Below, piece after piece: positions 45,768-55,663 of a stretch of 64,000 bases of DNA. A program made the translations under genes and the position numbers. Origin of the DNA: Desertimonas sp963733085 (GTDB lineage: Bacteria; Actinomycetota; Acidimicrobiia; Acidimicrobiales; Ilumatobacteraceae). The notes below the pieces were generated by a model that was not told where the DNA came from, ran no database searches, and was given only the letters and a program-made list of their open reading frames with translations. Each line of letters starts with the position of its first letter. Position 1 is the stretch's first letter. The stretch is taken from contig CAVTBY010000006.1 in assembly GCA_963733085.1 (NCBI GenBank), positions 1 through 64,000 of the forward strand. The letters run 5' to 3'.

Positions 45768-46983
45768 ATGAACACCACCAAGTTCGGTCGCTGGATTGCG
45801 GTCGCCGGACTTTCGCTCGCCGCGGTGACAGGCACGACCAGCGTCGCTACCGGCCAGCGAGGAGGGCACCGAGCTGCGCCTGTGGGGCGGATCGTCGGGG
45901 ACCGCCGAGGACGAGGCACTGAACGCCCTGCTCGAGCAATACGCCGAGACGTCCGGCATCACCGTGACGTTCGAGCCGCAGACGGACATGCGAACGGCGC
46001 TGCAGGCGGCGCTCGCGGCGGGTGATCCGCCCGACATCTTCTACGTCGACAGCAATGAATTGCCTGATCTGGCCGAGGCTGGCGCCCTCGCCCCGATCCC
46101 TGACGGAGTGATCACGGAACCCGACGACATCTACCCGTCACTGACCGAGGCGTTCACCTATGACGACACGTGGTACTGCCCGCCCAAGGACTTCTCGACG
46201 CTCGGGCTCGTGTACAACGTCGACATGCTCGAAGCGGCGGGCGTCGAGCCTCCGACGAACATGGAGGAGCTCGCCGCGGCTGCCGAGGCGCTGACCGCCG
46301 ACGGCGTGGTCGGTTTGTCGATCAACCTCAACCTCGACCGAGTCGGACCGTTCCTGCTCGCCAACGGCGGGTACATCGTCAACGAAGACGTCTCGGAGAT
46401 GACGCTCGACACCGAGGAGAACGCGGCGACGCTGCAGTACCTGGCCGACCTGTTCCAGTCCGGCGCCGCCAGCAGCGCCGCCGCCCTCGACGCCGGCTGG
46501 CCAGGCGAGGCCTTCGGCCAGGAGAAGGTGGCGATGGTCATCGAGGGCAACTGGATCGTCGGCGCGATGACCAACGAGTATCCCGACATCAACTGGGCGG
46601 TCGCCGAGATGCCGGAAGGAACAGAAGGTCCAGCCACGTACGCGTTCACGGTGTGCTACGCGGTCGCCGCTGAGGCGCCGAACCCGGAGGCTTCGTGGGA
46701 GGCGATCGACTTTCTCACAGGCCCCGAAGGGGCCGCGGCGTGGACGGAGGCGTTCAACGTCATGCCCGCTCGCGAGTCGCTGCGCGAGGGTTGGCTCGCC
46801 AACCATCCCGACCTCGAGCCTTTCTTGAACGGAGCTGAATACGCTCACGAGTGGCAGTTCGCGCCCGGGTTCCTCGACGTGACGAACGAGTTCAACTCGC
46901 AGTTCGAACAGCTCGTCGCCGGTGACACCGATGTCGAAGGCTTGATCGCTGCAGTCACGGAGGCGGGCGAGAGCGTGCTGTGA
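45768..46983 (+). CDS. Sugar ABC transporter substrate-binding protein, frameshifted
   Basis: Family 1 extracellular solute-binding protein, about 404 residues. ATG at 45768 follows AGGAGGAAC at 45757-45765. FGRWIAVAGLSLAAVTGTTS is a signal peptide; no lipobox cysteine is clear because a shift near 45860 follows. The mature part starts EEGTELRLWGGSSGTAEDEA and goes on FEPQTDMRTALQAALAAGDP, PDIFYVDSNELPDLAEAGAL, NVDMLEAAGVEPPTNMEELA and VAMVIEGNWIVGAMTNEYPD, a standard MalE/UgpB-like course. It overlaps the permease start by GTGA. Confidence 0.86.
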
Positions 46984-48066
46984 CGGCACCCGCCGAGGCG
47001 CTCCCGACCGGGACGACAACTGCATCTGTAGGACCGGGGCCCAGGGGTCTGTCGGCCAAGCCGCCCAAGCGACTCCTCCATCGCCGGGATCGACTGACCG
47101 GTTGGCTGTTCGTCGCCCCGGCCGTGCTCAGCTTGGTGCTGTTCCTGCTCGTCCCGATGCTGCTGTCGCTGTGGGTGAGTTTCCGTGACTGGTCCGGGCT
47201 CGGCTCACCGTTCGACTCCGAGTTCAACGGTCTCGACAACTACCGCGAACTGCTCACCCAGGAGGGGATCCGCCGGCAGGACTTCGCCATCTCGCTGCGC
47301 AACACCTTCTACTACGTGATCATCGTGGTGCCAGCGCAAACGCTGCTGGCGCTGTTCCTCGCCTACCTCGTCAACCAGCGTTTCCTCAGGGGACGAGGCG
47401 GATTCCGCACGCTCCTCTACTTTCCCGTCAGTCACCGCGGCGATCGCCGTCACCTTGATCTGGAAAGTGCTCTTCCTCAGATCAGGGCTGGTCAACCGCA
47501 TCCTGCCGATCGACGACATCAACTGGTTCTTCGAACCGAACGGGATCATTCACAACTTTTTCGGCGTGTTCGGTGTGGACGAGGAGCCGTCGTGGTTGAG
47601 CGGTGAGGTCTTCGAGCTCTCCTGGTGGCAGTGGCTGAGCGGACCGTCGGTGGCGATGTTCGCGATCATGACGCTGACGATCTGGACAACGAGCGGCACG
47701 ATGATGCTGATCTTCCTCGGCGGCCTGCAGAACGTCAGCCAAGAGGTCGAGGAGGCGGCGGCCATCGACGGGGCGACGTGGTTCAAGCGCTTTCGCTACG
47801 TGATCATTCCGGCGCTGCGGCCGCAGATCTACCTTGTCGTGACGCTCGGGATCATCGGGACGTGGCAGATTTTCGACCAGGTCTATGCCGCCAATCTCGG
47901 CGGGCCGCAGAAGACCACGCTGACGCCGGCGCTGCTCGTCTACCTCCAGGCGTTCCAGAACAGCAAGGCCGGGTTGGCGGCCGCCACGGCAGTCGTGCTG
48001 TTCCTCATCATCCTCGTGTTCACGTGGCTGCAGCGTCGCGTGACCGGAAAGTCGCAGGAGACATGA
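46980..48066 (+). CDS. Sugar ABC transporter permease, MalF-like, frameshifted
   Basis: CUT1 inner-membrane permease, about 361 residues. GTG at 46980 overlaps the binding-protein stop. A long N-terminal cytoplasmic tail precedes LTGWLFVAPAVLSLVLFLLV; LRNTFYYVIIVVPAQTLLAL follows; a shift near 47430 breaks the second helix group; then NGIIHNFFGVFGVDEEPSWL, helices, and the ATPase-contact EAA loop VEEAAAIDGATWFKRFRYVI. It ends RRVTGKSQET at TGA 48064-48066, overlapping the next start by ATGA. Confidence 0.87.
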
Positions 48067-48938
48067 CGGCGCGACGGAGCGGATTGCGTGACCCACTGTC
48101 GCCGTCGCGTGCGATGCAGCGGTTGATCTATCTCTGCTTGATCATCGCTGGCGCCTTCTACATCCTTCCGTTCCTGCTGGCCACGGTGACGAGCTTCAAG
48201 AGCCTCCCCGACTTCGCCTCCAACGCCTCCTCGTTGCGCTGGGACCGCTCCCTCGGGTCGCCGACGCTGGATGGGCTCCGCGGCCTCGACAGCGAGATCA
48301 TCCTGTTCTGGCGCTGGCTGCTGAACTCGACGATCGTCACCGTGTGCGTCGTGCTCGGGCGAGTGTTCCTCTGCGCCCTCGCCGGCTACTCGCTCGCCCG
48401 CATCAGGTTCCCCGGCTACCAGCTCGTGTTCGCCCTGATCCTCGCCGTGATGATGGTGCCGCCGATCATCCTGGCGATCCCGCGCTTCATCCTCCTCAAG
48501 GAGCTCGGGCTGATCAACACGTACGCCGGGCTGATCCTGCCGATCATGGTCGACGCCGTCGGCATCTTCGTGATGAAGCAGTTCATGGAACAGATCCCCG
48601 TCGAGATCGAGGAGGCTGCGGCGATCGACGGCGCCAGTCGGTGGACGACGTTCACCCAGGTCGTCCTCCCGATCGCCCGCCCGGCGGTGATCACCCTGAC
48701 GATCCTCGCCACCGTCGGTTCGTGGAACGAGTTCATCCACCCGTTGATCGCCGCCAACCGCAACGAGCTGCGCACGCTGCCGGTCGGGCTGGCCCAGCTC
48801 CAGGGCGCCTTCGGCGAGAGCCAGCCGTGGAACACGATCATGATGGGGACGGTGCTGATGACGCTGCCGATGGCGATCGTCTACTTCGTCTTCCAGCGCT
48901 ACTTCCGGCAGGGGATGTCCGGCGCCGTCAAGGGGTAG
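48063..48938 (+). CDS. Sugar ABC transporter permease, MalG-like
   Basis: 291 residues, intact. Six helices: LIYLCLIIAGAFYILPFLLA, STIVTVCVVLGRVFLCALAG, YQLVFALILAVMMVPPIILA and further ones; the EAA loop is IEEAAAIDGASRWTTFTQVV. The family C-terminus VYFVFQRYFRQGMSGAVKG is complete. Partner of the MalF-like protein. No ATPase gene follows; the next gene is aspS on the other strand, which it overlaps by 11 bases. An MsmX-type ATPase elsewhere in the genome presumably serves this importer. Confidence 0.92.
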   Translation: MTARRSGLRDPLSPSRAMQRLIYLCLIIAGAFYILPFLLATVTSFKSLPDFASNASSLRWDRSLGSPTLDGLRGLDSEIILFWRWLLNSTIVTVCVVLGRVFLCALAGYSLARIRFPGYQLVFALILAVMMVPPIILAIPRFILLKELGLINTYAGLILPIMVDAVGIFVMKQFMEQIPVEIEEAAAIDGASRWTTFTQVVLPIARPAVITLTILATVGSWNEFIHPLIAANRNELRTLPVGLAQLQGAFGESQPWNTIMMGTVLMTLPMAIVYFVFQRYFRQGMSGAVKG

Positions 48939-50655
48939 GCAGCACGCGGATCCCGAGCGCATCGAGCTGGCTCTGGGCGACCGGTGACGGCGAGTTCGTC
49001 ATCGGGTCGGCGCCGGACTGCGTCTTCGGGAAGGCGATCACCTCGCGGATGTTCTCCTCGCCGGCGAGGATGGCGACGAGGCGGTCGATGCCGAAGGCGA
49101 ATCCGCCGTGCGGCGGCGCCCCGTACTCGAACGGGTTGAGGAAGAATCCGAACTTGCGGTCGGCGTCCTCGGCGGAGAAGCCGAGCAGCTCGAAGATCCG
49201 CCGTTGCAGCTCGGTCTCGTGGATCCGGATCGACCCGGAGCCGAGCTCCCAGCCGTTGAGCACGAGGTCGTAGGCCTGCGAGCGCACGCTCATCGGGTCG
49301 GTCTCGAGCAGGTCGACGTCGTCAGGGTGCGGTCGGGTGAACGGATGGTGGGCTGGCTTCGGTCGCCCTGTCTCGGCGTCGACGCCGACGAACATCGGGA
49401 AATCGACCACCCACACGTAGCGGGGCTGGCCTTCCCACACCGGCGGCCGGCCGAGGTCGTTGCGCAGTTGGCCGAGGACCTCGCACGTCGTCGCCCACTC
49501 GTCGGCGACGACGAGCACGAGATCGCCGTCGGCCGCCCAACACGCTCGGTGACGGCGGCGACCTCGCCGGCTGACAGGAACTTGGCGACCGGCGAGTCGA
49601 ACGTCCCGTCGGCGGTGGCCTTCAGCCAGACGAGACCCTTGGCGCCGAGCGCCCTTGGCCCGATCGGTGAGCTTGTCGAGTTGGTTGCGGCCGTACTCCC
49701 CCGCCGCGCCCTTGACATTGATCGCCTTGATCGACGCCGCCGAAGCGAACGCCTTGAACTCGGTGCCGGCGAAGACGTCCGTCAGCTCGACAAGCTCCAT
49801 CCCGAAGCGGAGGTCCGGCTTGTCGACGCCGAAGCGCTCCATCGCCTCGTGCCACGTGATTCGCTCGATCGTCGGCGGGCGCTCGCCAGTGGCCGCCTCG
49901 GCCGCGTCCAGCACGGCCTCGGAGATCACCGCCAGCACGTCGTCCTGGCTGGCGAAGCTCATCTCGGCGTCGAGCTGCATGAACTCGTACTGGCGGTCGG
50001 CGCGCAGGTCCTCGTCGCGTAGGCAGCGGGCGATCTGGTAGTAACGGTCGACGCCGGCGACCATCAACAGCTGCTTGAACAGCTGCGGTGACTGCGGGAG
50101 GGCGTAGAACGAGCCGGGCTCCTTGCGCGACGGGACGAGGAACTCGCGGGCACCCTCGGGGGTCGAGGGGACGAGCATCGGAGTCTCGACCTCGACAAAA
50201 CCTTGAGCCTCCATCGCCAACCGGATCGCAGAGTTGACCTTCGACCGCACCCGCAGGTTGCGCTGCATCCGCTCGCGGCGCAGGTCGAGGTACCGGTACT
50301 GCAGGCGGACGTTCTCGTCCACGTCGTCGGCCCGGGCATCGATGGGGAACGGCGGCGGGTCGGCGGCGCGCAGCACGTCGATCGTGCAGTCGCCGATCTC
50401 GACCTCGCCGGTCGGCAGGTTCGCGTTGACCGTTCCCTCGGGGCGCTGGCGCACCGTGCCGGAGATCCGCACGACGTACTCGCTGCGCACGTCGACCGAG
50501 TTGTCGACCACGCATTGCACGATCCCCGAGTGGTCGCGCACGTCGACGAAGGCGAGGTGCTCGCCGTGCTCTCGGCGCCGGGCCACCCATCCGCACACGG
50601 CCACGGTGGCGCCGATGTCGCTCTGGCGAAGTTCGCCGCACAGATGGGTGCGCAT
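48928..50655 (-). CDS. aspS: Aspartyl-tRNA synthetase, with a compensated frameshift
   Basis: About 575 residues, class II synthetase. OB-fold anticodon domain (GATVAVCGWVARRREHGEHL), YRYLDLRRERMQRNLRVRSK, VETPMLVPSTPEGAREFLVP, and QSPQLFKQLLMVAGVDRYYQ (motif 2 region). C-terminal GGFAFGIDRLVAILAGEENI is motif 3. The open frame is continuous, but about 49655-49545 reads nonsense (RRQGSRLAEGHRRR); the neighbouring frame there gives GLVWLKATADGTFDSPVAKF, the real bacterial insert. So one indel and one opposite indel lie about 110 bases apart. ATG at 50655; a GTG at 50679 with a TAGCCT box 8 nt before it is a possible leaderless start eight residues earlier. Confidence 0.92.
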   Translation of the reverse strand: MRTHLCGELRQSDIGATVAVCGWVARRREHGEHLAFVDVRDHSGIVQCVVDNSVDVRSEYVVRISGTVRQRPEGTVNANLPTGEVEIGDCTIDVLRAADPPPFPIDARADDVDENVRLQYRYLDLRRERMQRNLRVRSKVNSAIRLAMEAQGFVEVETPMLVPSTPEGAREFLVPSRKEPGSFYALPQSPQLFKQLLMVAGVDRYYQIARCLRDEDLRADRQYEFMQLDAEMSFASQDDVLAVISEAVLDAAEAATGERPPTIERITWHEAMERFGVDKPDLRFGMELVELTDVFAGTEFKAFASAASIKAINVKGAAGEYGRNQLDKLTDRAKGARRQGSRLAEGHRRRDVRLAGRQVPVSRRGRRRHRACWAADGDLVLVVADEWATTCEVLGQLRNDLGRPPVWEGQPRYVWVVDFPMFVGVDAETGRPKPAHHPFTRPHPDDVDLLETDPMSVRSQAYDLVLNGWELGSGSIRIHETELQRRIFELLGFSAEDADRKFGFFLNPFEYGAPPHGGFAFGIDRLVAILAGEENIREVIAFPKTQSGADPMTNSPSPVAQSQLDALGIRVLPTP

Positions 50656-50690
50656 CGAGGTGGCTGAGGTGTCCGGCACGGACCGCAAGG

Positions 50691-51947
50691 CTACGAGCGC
50701 ATGCGCTCATTGAGGTGCGCGACGAGGCGAGCGCGTTCGACGCTGGCTTGCTCGGCGCCCTCACGCAACAGCCGAACAACCACGGTGCCGGCGTCGAGCT
50801 CGTCCGGCCCGACGATCACCGCCACCGAAGCGCCGCTGCGGTCGGCGGCCTTCATCTGTGCCTTCATGCTGCGATTGTCGAACGCCCTGGCGGTACTGAC
50901 CCCGGCCGCGCGTAGCTCCTCGCTGATCGCCAGCGCCGCCGCCCCTCCGGTGGTGTCGACGACGAACACGTCGACCGACGCCGCAGGCCCCGGAAACACG
51001 CCTTCGTCATCACAGGCGATCAACGTCCGGTCGACGCCCAGGGCAAACCCGATGCCCGGTGTCGGTGGCCCGCCGAGTGCCTCGACGAGACCGTCGTAGC
51101 GGCCTCCACCACCGAGCGCGTTCTGCGCGCTCTCGAGGGTTCGGCCGGCGAACTCGAACGTCGTGCTGACGTAGTAGTCGAGGCCGCGGACCAACCTCGG
51201 GGCGACGGTGTAGGGAATACCGACCAACTCCAGGCCCGAGCAGACGGCCTCGAAGTGCGCCGCCGTTGCGCTTTCGTAGACCTCAGCGATCGGCGGCGCC
51301 GCGGCGATCAGCTCGGCCTCCTCTGGTCGCTTGGAGTCGAGAACGCGAAGCGGGTTGCGAGCCAATGTCGCGACGCTCTGATCGGACAGCGCGGAGAGGT
51401 TGTCGGTGAAGTGGCGCCGCAGCAGGTCGACGTATCGAGCTCGTTCGTCAGGCGTGCCGAGGGAGTTGACGAGAAGGGTCACCTGGCGCAACCCGAGCCG
51501 CTCGAGGAAGCGCCAGCCGAGGGCAATGACCTCGACATCGACCATCGGATCGCTGCTGCCCAGCACCTCGAGGTTGACCTGGTCGAACTGCCGGAACCGG
51601 CCCCGCTGAGGACGCTCGTAGCGCAGCAGCGGACCACCGGACCACACCTTCCATGGCGTTGCCGGACGGTGCTCGACGAACGCCCGGCACACCGCCGCCG
51701 TGAACTCCGGCCGGAGAGCGACGTCGCGCCCGCCGTTGTCGGTGAACCGGTACATCTCCTTCTGCACCAGGTCGGTGGCGACACCGACGCGGGCGAAGAC
51801 GCCGTAGTCCTCGAGCAGCGGAGTGATCACCTCGCCGTAACCGGCATCGCCGGCGAGGCCGGCAAACGTGTCGACGAACGCCCGGCGGCGAGCAGATTCC
51901 GGCGGCAGGATGTCGCGCATCCCCGGACTGGTTTGGAACTGCGCCAC
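50691..51947 (-). CDS. hisS: Histidyl-tRNA synthetase
   Basis: 418 residues, intact. AQFQTSPGMRDILPPESARR at the start, YGEVITPLLEDYGVFARVGV, RFTDNGGRDVALRPEFTAAV (motif 2 side), QRGRFRQFDQVNLEVLGSSD, LVRGLDYYVSTTFEFAG (histidine A motif) and GGGGRYDGLVEALGGPPTPG (histidine B), then GIGFALGVDRTLIA (motif 3) and an anticodon-binding domain. GTG at 51947 has a -10 box 8 nt upstream. aspS follows 35 bases downstream; relA lies upstream beyond the unknown gene. Confidence 0.95.
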   Translation of the reverse strand: MAQFQTSPGMRDILPPESARRRAFVDTFAGLAGDAGYGEVITPLLEDYGVFARVGVATDLVQKEMYRFTDNGGRDVALRPEFTAAVCRAFVEHRPATPWKVWSGGPLLRYERPQRGRFRQFDQVNLEVLGSSDPMVDVEVIALGWRFLERLGLRQVTLLVNSLGTPDERARYVDLLRRHFTDNLSALSDQSVATLARNPLRVLDSKRPEEAELIAAAPPIAEVYESATAAHFEAVCSGLELVGIPYTVAPRLVRGLDYYVSTTFEFAGRTLESAQNALGGGGRYDGLVEALGGPPTPGIGFALGVDRTLIACDDEGVFPGPAASVDVFVVDTTGGAAALAISEELRAAGVSTARAFDNRSMKAQMKAADRSGASVAVIVGPDELDAGTVVVRLLREGAEQASVERARLVAHLNERMRS

Positions 51948-51955
51948 GGCCGGCC

Positions 51956-51961
51956 AGGTTA
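51956..51961 (-). promoter_or_regulatory. Leaderless -10 box of hisS
   Basis: TAACCT on the minus strand ends 8 nt before GTG 51947. Together with the hisS start choice this predicts a transcript without leader, as for pyrG and apt. Confidence 0.5.
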
Positions 51962-52028
51962 CGGCGGGAACCAATGCGATCCGGGCTTCGTCGCAACGAC
52001 TGCCAGCACGCGGACAAGGGAGCGTGAC

Positions 52029-52731
52029 GTGTCTGACGTATGGATCGAAACCGAGCAGTACTTCGATGCCGTTGGCAAGCTGCGCGATGGTGGCGTCCCG
52101 CCTGTCGCGATCAGCCAACCAGACGTGGCCCACGACGCCGGCGCAAGCGATCGGAACACTGATGGCGCTGGCCGCCGAACTAGGCGAGGGTCTTTCGCCA
52201 GCGCAGCATCATCACCAACGCCTTCCCGCTGATCGGGACCAAGGCGATCGATGCCGACCGGGGATTCCAACCCGGGCACTCGGTCAGTCCGCGGAAGGGC
52301 CGATCGCTGAGATCCTCCTCCAGAGGGCGCCGTGAAGAACGTCGCCGGTCGCACGGTGACGGTCGTCGGGCGATCACGTCGACGTGACATGCCTGTTCGG
52401 CGGGGACGACTGCGGAACCTCGGCGGTGGTGCTGGCCGCCGCCATGGTCGAGTCACTCATTGCGCCGATCGCCTACCCCCTGGCCAAGTGGGGCACGTTC
52501 GGCGCGCTGACGCTCTATGGGCTGATGGAGGAACAGACTCCGCACGTCGACCCGAACTGGACGGGCATGGGCACCGGCCCGGGGCAGGAGCCGTACGAAA
52601 CCGTGGGCGGAGACGATCCCCCGCCCCAGATCGCTCCGAACGGCGGCGACCCGGGCGGCAACCTGAACTACGGAGGCCCGGACTGCGCGGCCGCCGACTT
52701 CTACGGCAAGTCCGTGGCAGGATGTGGCTGA
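52029..52731 (+). CDS. Unrecognised protein, frameshifted
   Basis: Reading across three to four frame changes (near 52140, 52190, 52290 and 52370) gives a sensible chain. GTG at 52029 has an AAGGGAG ribosome site and starts VSDVWIETEQYFDAVGKLRD; then AIGTLMALAAELGEG, ITNAFPLIGTKAIDADRGFQ, AEILLQRAVKNVAGRTVTVV, DVTCLFGGDDCGTSAVVLAA, a hydrophobic helix VESLIAPIAYPLAKWGTFGA, and a Gly/Pro/Asn-rich tail with a C-terminal AGCG. About 233 residues. I know no family for it. The paired cysteines, one likely membrane helix and low-complexity tail suggest an envelope protein. It sits on the opposite strand between hisS and relA, which are normally neighbours, hinting at an insertion. Confidence 0.45.
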
Positions 52732-52742
52732 CTACTTGGCGG

Positions 52743-54974
52743 CTAGCTCTGACCGCTGCGCGGGACGATGCGATACGCGTCGTAGACGGCGTCGATCTGC
52801 TTGATCGCCCGCAGCACGGAGGCCAGCTGGCCGGGATCGTTGAGCTCGAACTCGAAGCGCATCTTGGCGACCCGGTCACTGCCCGTGATCGTCTCGCACG
52901 AGACGATGTTGACCCGATGGTCGGACAGGGCGTTGGCGACGTCACGCAGCAGCCGTGATCGATCGAGGGCGACGACCTCGACGCCGGCCCGATAGACCGC
53001 CGAGTGCCGCTCGCCCTCCCAGTCGACCTCGATCATCCGCGAGGCCTGCTCGACCGACAACGCCACGGCGTTGGCGCAGTCGGCGCGGTGCACGCTGACG
53101 CCGCGCCCGCGGGTGATGAACCCGACGACCTCGTCACCAGGCACCGGCGTGCAGCACGCTGCCAGCCGCACGAGCACGTCGTCGAGGCCCTCCACGTGGA
53201 GGCCGACGTTGTCGGCCTTGGTGCGGTGGCGCCGGGGGCGGAGCACCGTCGCCGGCAGTTGCTCGGTGTCATCGGTCGCTCCCCCGCGCAGCCCACGGGC
53301 GACACGTTGGGCGACGCCACGAGCCGACACGTGGTGTTCGCCGATGGCCGCCAACAGGGCCTCGAGGTCGGCATAGCTGAGGTCGTGGATCACGATCTTC
53401 AGCTGGTCCGACGTCCACATCCGCTGGACGGGCAGTCCCTCCCGACGGAACGCGTCGGCAAGCTCCTCCCGTCCGTTCTCGATCATGTCGCCGCGCCGCT
53501 CGCGGCTGAACCATTGCCGGATCTTGTTGCGGGCCCGGGGTGACCTGACGAACGCCAGCCAGTCCTGCGACGGGCCGGCCGTCTCGACCTTCGACGTGAA
53601 GATCTCGCAGGTGTCCCCGCTCGTCAGCTGGTAGTCCAACGACACCAGCCGACCGTTGACCTTCGATCCCACACAGGCGTGGCCGACCTCGGTGTGCACG
53701 GCGTACGCGAAGTCGACCGTCGTCGATCCAGCCGGCAAGGTGATCACTCGCCCCTTCGGGGTGAACACGAAGACCTCATCCTGTTGCAGATCGGTCTTCA
53801 GGCTCTGCATGAACTGGGCGGGATCGGCGACGTCGGCCTGCCAGTCGATGATCCGGTTGAGCCAGTCGATGTCGGTCGTGCGGTCGGCGCCGTCCTTGTA
53901 GGCCCAGTGGGCGGCAACCCCCCACTCGGCGCGCTGGTGCATCTCCCGCGTGCGGATCTGCACCTCGATCGTCTTGCCCATCGGCCCGATGACCGTCGTG
54001 TGCAAGCTCTGGTAGAGGTTGAACTTCGGCATCGCGATGTAGTCCTTGAAGCGCCCGACCACCGGCCGCCAGCGGCCATGGATGCTTCCCAGCGCGGCGT
54101 AGCAATCCTTCGTCGAATTGACGACGATGCGGATCGCCAGGAGGTCGAAGATGTCGTCGAACTCGCGGCCCTTGACGACCATCTTCTCGTAGAGGCTCCA
54201 CAGGTGCTTGCCGCGTCCGGTGACGGTGGCCTCGACGCCGACTTCGGCAAGACGGGCGCGGACCTCGGAGATCGCCGCGGCGAGGAACGTGTCGCGCTCG
54301 GGCGACCGGAGGCTCACGAGGTAGTCGAGCTCGGCGTACCGCTTCGGATGGAGGGCGGCGAAGGCGAGGTCTTCGAGCTGCTGCTTGACCTCCTGCATAC
54401 CCAGCCGGTGCGCGAGCGGCGCATAGATGTCGATGGTCTCCTGGGCGATGCGATGCTGCTTCTCGGCCGGCATCGCGGCGATCGTGCGCATGTTGTGCAG
54501 CCGGTCGGCCAGCTTGATGACGAGGACGCGCAGGTCGGCGGCCATCGCCACGAGCATCTTGCGCATCGTCGCCGCCTGCTGGGCTTCCCGTGAGTCGAAC
54601 TGGATGCGGTCGAGCTTGGTGACACCGTCGACGATGGCGGCGATCTCGCCACCGAAGTCACGCTCGACGTCGGCAACGGTGATCTCCGTGTCCTCGACGG
54701 CGTCGTGGAGCAGGGCGGCGACGACCGACACCTCGTCGAGGCCGATGTCGGCGACGATTCGAGCGACCGCCAACGGGTGATTGATGTAGCTCTCGCCACT
54801 GGACCGCAGCTGATTGCGATGGGCCTCGGCGGCGACCTGGTACGCGTTGGTGATCGTCGCCACCGGCGCCTTCGGATGCCGGCCGCGATAGGCGGCGAGC
54901 AGCGGGGCCAGCTCGGCGGGCGTGATCGACTCGTGGTGGCGCCGCCACGGCAGTACGCGGTCGACGGTGCCCAT
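52743..54974 (-). CDS. relA: Bifunctional (p)ppGpp synthetase/hydrolase
   Basis: 743 residues, intact RelA/SpoT homologue of the stringent response. Hydrolase domain: VSVVAALLHDAVEDTEITVA (HD plus ED) and VIKLADRLHNMRTIAAMP. Synthetase domain: GRFKDYIAMPKFNLYQSLHT with the RxKD pattern of bifunctional enzymes, and IEVQIRTREMHQRAEWGVAA. TGS domain (DEVFVFTPKGRVITLPAGST), zinc-finger/CC region (AACCTPVPGDEVVGFITRGR) and C-terminal ACT domain (RLLRDVANALSDHRVNIVSC). Both active sites look complete. ATG at 54974, 5 bases after the apt stop; expected order apt-relA kept. Confidence 0.96.
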   Translation of the reverse strand: MGTVDRVLPWRRHHESITPAELAPLLAAYRGRHPKAPVATITNAYQVAAEAHRNQLRSSGESYINHPLAVARIVADIGLDEVSVVAALLHDAVEDTEITVADVERDFGGEIAAIVDGVTKLDRIQFDSREAQQAATMRKMLVAMAADLRVLVIKLADRLHNMRTIAAMPAEKQHRIAQETIDIYAPLAHRLGMQEVKQQLEDLAFAALHPKRYAELDYLVSLRSPERDTFLAAAISEVRARLAEVGVEATVTGRGKHLWSLYEKMVVKGREFDDIFDLLAIRIVVNSTKDCYAALGSIHGRWRPVVGRFKDYIAMPKFNLYQSLHTTVIGPMGKTIEVQIRTREMHQRAEWGVAAHWAYKDGADRTTDIDWLNRIIDWQADVADPAQFMQSLKTDLQQDEVFVFTPKGRVITLPAGSTTVDFAYAVHTEVGHACVGSKVNGRLVSLDYQLTSGDTCEIFTSKVETAGPSQDWLAFVRSPRARNKIRQWFSRERRGDMIENGREELADAFRREGLPVQRMWTSDQLKIVIHDLSYADLEALLAAIGEHHVSARGVAQRVARGLRGGATDDTEQLPATVLRPRRHRTKADNVGLHVEGLDDVLVRLAACCTPVPGDEVVGFITRGRGVSVHRADCANAVALSVEQASRMIEVDWEGERHSAVYRAGVEVVALDRSRLLRDVANALSDHRVNIVSCETITGSDRVAKMRFEFELNDPGQLASVLRAIKQIDAVYDAYRIVPRSGQS

Positions 54975-54979
54975 TGCGC

Positions 54980-55528
54980 CTACATCCTCGCCAGGATCGC
55001 GACGTCGTAGGCGGTCAACCGGTCACGGCCGCCGAGGTCGGCAAGCTCGATGAGGAAGCCGAGGCCGACGATGACGCCGCCCAGGGCGGTGACGAGCCGG
55101 GCAGTGGCTGACGCCGTTCCCCCGGTGGCCAGCACGTCGTCGATGACGACGATGCGCTCGTCGGGATGGATGGCGTCGCGGTGGATCTCCAGCTTGTCGC
55201 GCCCGTACTCCAGCTCGTATTCCTCGCGGGCGACGGCCCAGGGCAGCTTGCCGGCCTTGCGCACAGGGACGAAGCCGGCTCCGAGCGTGTAGGCGACGGC
55301 CGCCGCCGGGATGAACCCGCGTGCCTCGACTCCGACGACGCGATCGATCGACAAGTCACGGAATGGCGCGGCGAGCTCGTCGACCGCCCGCCGGAAGGCC
55401 TCGGCGTCGCCGAGCAGCGGCGTGATGTCACGGAATGTGACGCCCGTGCGCGGATAGTCGGCGATGTCGCGCACGTGCATGGTCAGCCAGGAGACATCCG
55501 ATGTCGAGGCATCCGGGGTGACCGTCAT
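54980..55528 (-). CDS. apt: Adenine phosphoribosyltransferase
   Basis: 182 residues. Salvages adenine to AMP with PRPP. The N-terminus has VRDIADYPRTGVTFRDITPL (family DFPxxGIxFxDITP motif); VVGVEARGFIPAAAVAYTLG; the PRPP loop is ERIVVIDDVLATGGTASATA. ATG at 55528 is 6 nt after a TANNNT box and gives a short acidic start. Usual order secD-secF-apt-relA kept. Confidence 0.95.
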   Translation of the reverse strand: MTVTPDASTSDVSWLTMHVRDIADYPRTGVTFRDITPLLGDAEAFRRAVDELAAPFRDLSIDRVVGVEARGFIPAAAVAYTLGAGFVPVRKAGKLPWAVAREEYELEYGRDKLEIHRDAIHPDERIVVIDDVLATGGTASATARLVTALGGVIVGLGFLIELADLGGRDRLTAYDVAILARM

Positions 55529-55534
55529 GCAGCC

Positions 55535-55540
55535 ACGATA
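55535..55540 (-). promoter_or_regulatory. Leaderless -10 box of apt
   Basis: TATCGT on the minus strand ends 6 nt before the apt ATG at 55528. It lies in the 135-base gap after secF, so apt-relA can be transcribed separately from the Sec genes. Nothing else is seen in that gap. Confidence 0.5.
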
Positions 55541-55663
55541 CCGGCCACCACCAACCCGCCCGAGGACACCGCCCGACGCCGCCATCTACCGCCACGAACG
55601 AGACAGATTTGTCGTTTGCGGCGCCCGAGAATCGCGGCAGCGCCGGAGCGTGGGCCGGAACCG

